From Comamonadaceae bacterium (GTDB taxonomy: Bacteria > Pseudomonadota > Gammaproteobacteria > Burkholderiales > Burkholderiaceae_C): a stretch of 6,114 nucleotides of DNA. This document shows positions 5,315 through 6,114 of this stretch, one piece after another. The position numbers were made by a program, and so were the translations under genes. Where the stretch lies: positions 1 to 6,114 of the forward strand of contig CANHKH010000219.1 of NCBI GenBank assembly GCA_947460165.1, written 5' to 3'. The notes beneath the pieces are model-generated. The model ran no database searches and was not told the DNA's origin. It saw nothing but the letters and a program-made list of their open reading frames with translations. Each line of letters starts with the position of its first letter. The stretch's first letter is position 1.

Positions 5315-5740
5315 ATGGCCATTTGGAAACAACCCATCAGCATCGCCGCCCTGAACCAGATCACCGCCCACACGGCCGTGAGCCACCTGGGCATTGAATT
5401 TTTGGAGGTCGGCGACGACTGGCTGAGCGCACGCGTGCCGGTCAACCGCCACACCTGCCAACCCTATGGCCTCTTGCATGGCGGCGTGTCCGTGGTGCTG
5501 GCCGAAACCCTGGGCTCCTGCGGCGCCGCATTTGCGGTGCCTGAAGGCGTCAAGGTGGTGGGCCTGGACATCAACGCCAACCACCTGCGCGGCGTCAGTG
5601 AAGGCTGGGTCACAGGTGTGGCGCGCGCCGTGCATCTGGGCCGCAGCACGCAGGTGTGGCAAGTTGATTTGCACGACGACGCCGGCAAGCGGGTTTGCAC
5701 TTCAAGGCTGACCATGGCGGTGTTGAACCCCACGGCATAA
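5315..5740 (+). CDS. Hotdog-fold acyl-CoA thioesterase (YdiI/MenI-like, PaaI superfamily)
   Basis: A 141-residue protein closely following the pattern of E. coli YdiI (MenI) and EntH along its whole length: 'MAIWKQPISIAALNQI', 'HLGIEFLEVGDDWLSARVPVNRHTCQPYGLLHGGVSVVLAETLGS', 'GLDINANHLRGVSEGWVTGVA', 'HLGRSTQVWQVDL'. The active-site set is present: Q49, H55-G56-G57 and the catalytic E64. In the family it hydrolyses aryl- or acyl-CoA thioesters as a tetramer in the cytoplasm. MenI acts on 1,4-dihydroxy-2-naphthoyl-CoA in menaquinone synthesis. If the host is a ubiquinone-using betaproteobacterium, a more general role in releasing CoA from aromatic or stalled acyl-CoAs is more likely (inference), so I give no gene symbol. 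Length is normal and the ATG start matches the family. It ends the plus-strand series and faces the adenosyltransferase gene. Confidence 0.93.
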   Translation: MAIWKQPISIAALNQITAHTAVSHLGIEFLEVGDDWLSARVPVNRHTCQPYGLLHGGVSVVLAETLGSCGAAFAVPEGVKVVGLDINANHLRGVSEGWVTGVARAVHLGRSTQVWQVDLHDDAGKRVCTSRLTMAVLNPTA

Positions 5741-5768
5741 GCCGGACAACGGGCATCACCCTGCGCCA

Positions 5769-5796
5769 AGAATCGCCGGCAGGCCGGCTCCTACAG
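5769..5796 (-). repeat. REP-like palindromic repeat, copy 2 (GTAG head)
   Basis: Read on the minus strand it is TGTAGGAG followed by the palindromic core GCCGGCCTGCCGGC and GAT. The GTAG head plus short imperfect palindrome is the known form of REP sequences mobilised by RAYT (IS200-like REP-associated) transposases, and it resembles the common Pseudomonas REP. The 20-base core (5772-5791) differs from copy 1 by one base. It lies in the gap between the convergent thioesterase and adenosyltransferase genes, and the TAG of its head is the stop codon of the latter. No RAYT gene is in the window. Confidence 0.7.
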
Positions 5797-6114
5797 GGGA
5801 GCAGCCCCCTGCGCCATGCGCTGGCTTTTCCAGTACACATCGTCGCCGCCATTCATGCGGTTGAGCACACGGGCCAGCACAAACAGCAGGTCGCTCAGGC
5901 GGTTGAGGTACTGGCGCGGTGCATCGCGCAGGGTTTCGGCCTGGCCCAAAGCCACCACGGCGCGCTCGGCGCGGCGGGCCACGGTGCGGCACACATGGGC
6001 TTGGGAGGCGGCGCGGGTGCCGGCCGGCAAGATGAACTCTTGCAGGCGAGGCAGCTGCGCGTTGTAGTGCTCCAAGGCCTGGTCGAGCTCAAGCACGGCC
6101 TCGTCTTTGAGCAA
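5791..6114 (-). CDS. PduO-type cob(I)alamin adenosyltransferase, C-terminal part
   Basis: The frame is open at the right edge, so the start of the gene lies beyond the window; the last 107 residues are seen. They carry the C-terminal signatures of the PduO/MMAB-type ATP:cob(I)alamin (cob(I)yrinic acid a,c-diamide) adenosyltransferases: 'FILPAGTRAASQAHVCRTVARRAERAVVAL', 'YLNRLSDLLFVLARVLNR' and 'DDVYWK'. Full proteins are about 185-190 residues with an ATP-binding 'TRTGD.G.T' block at the start, which is missing here only because of the window edge. The enzyme moves the adenosyl group of ATP to cob(I)alamin, making coenzyme B12. No other cobalamin gene is in the window. The stop codon TAG (5793-5791) falls in the REP-like repeat. 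The family call is firm. Confidence 0.93.
   Translation of the reverse strand: MLKDEAVLELDQALEHYNAQLPRLQEFILPAGTRAASQAHVCRTVARRAERAVVALGQAETLRDAPRQYLNRLSDLLFVLARVLNRMNGGDDVYWKSQRMAQGAAPL

Noticed and set aside
4616..5674. Open frame of 352 codons on the minus strand, the second longest open frame in the window
   Set aside because: It lies antisense to the unrecognised gene and the thioesterase, is rich in His, Gln and Gly with no recognisable domain, and covers the gap between two supported genes. This is typical of antisense frames in GC-rich DNA.
1..6114. CRISPR arrays, tRNA or rRNA genes, insertion sequences, phage or defence genes
   Set aside because: Looked for by eye on both strands; no spaced direct repeats, RNA-gene motifs, transposase motifs or defence domains were seen.

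Overview
The window is GC-rich, densely packed bacterial chromosome. Protein styles, codon use, weak Shine-Dalgarno signals and gene types point to a betaproteobacterium, most likely a member of the Comamonadaceae (Rhodoferax/Polaromonas/Hydrogenophaga-like). This placement is inferred from sequence style only; there is no rRNA or other taxonomic marker in the window.

Layout, left to right: (1) the C-terminal end of a LysR-family regulator (+), overlapping by four bases a calcineurin-like metallophosphoesterase (+). (2) A short convergent gap with a REP-like palindromic repeat. (3) A minus-strand pair, 2714 down to 1255: a small soluble histidine kinase followed two bases later by a TetR-family repressor. 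(4) A divergent non-coding region of about 340 bp (2715-3053) with a 12-bp perfect palindrome and a strong G-quadruplex-type G-run cluster. (5) A co-directional plus-strand series: flavin reductase, EamA/DMT-family transporter, an unrecognised membrane-anchored helical protein, and a YdiI/MenI-type hotdog thioesterase. (6) A second copy of the REP-like repeat, again between convergent genes. (7) The C-terminal part of a PduO-type cob(I)alamin adenosyltransferase (-), running off the right edge.

Most genes are ordinary accessory-housekeeping genes without an obvious shared pathway. The plus-strand series 3054-5740 has gaps of 50-100 bp, so it may be several transcription units. The tightest couplings are LysR/metallophosphoesterase (overlap) and kinase/TetR (2-bp gap).

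No mobile element, CRISPR array, tRNA or rRNA was seen. No clear novel multi-gene system is present. The features most worth a second look are the histidine kinase paired with a TetR regulator instead of a response regulator, the two GTAG-headed REP-like repeats (one supplying a stop codon), the G4-prone intergenic element, a terminator-like hairpin inside the transporter gene, and the unrecognised 209-residue protein.
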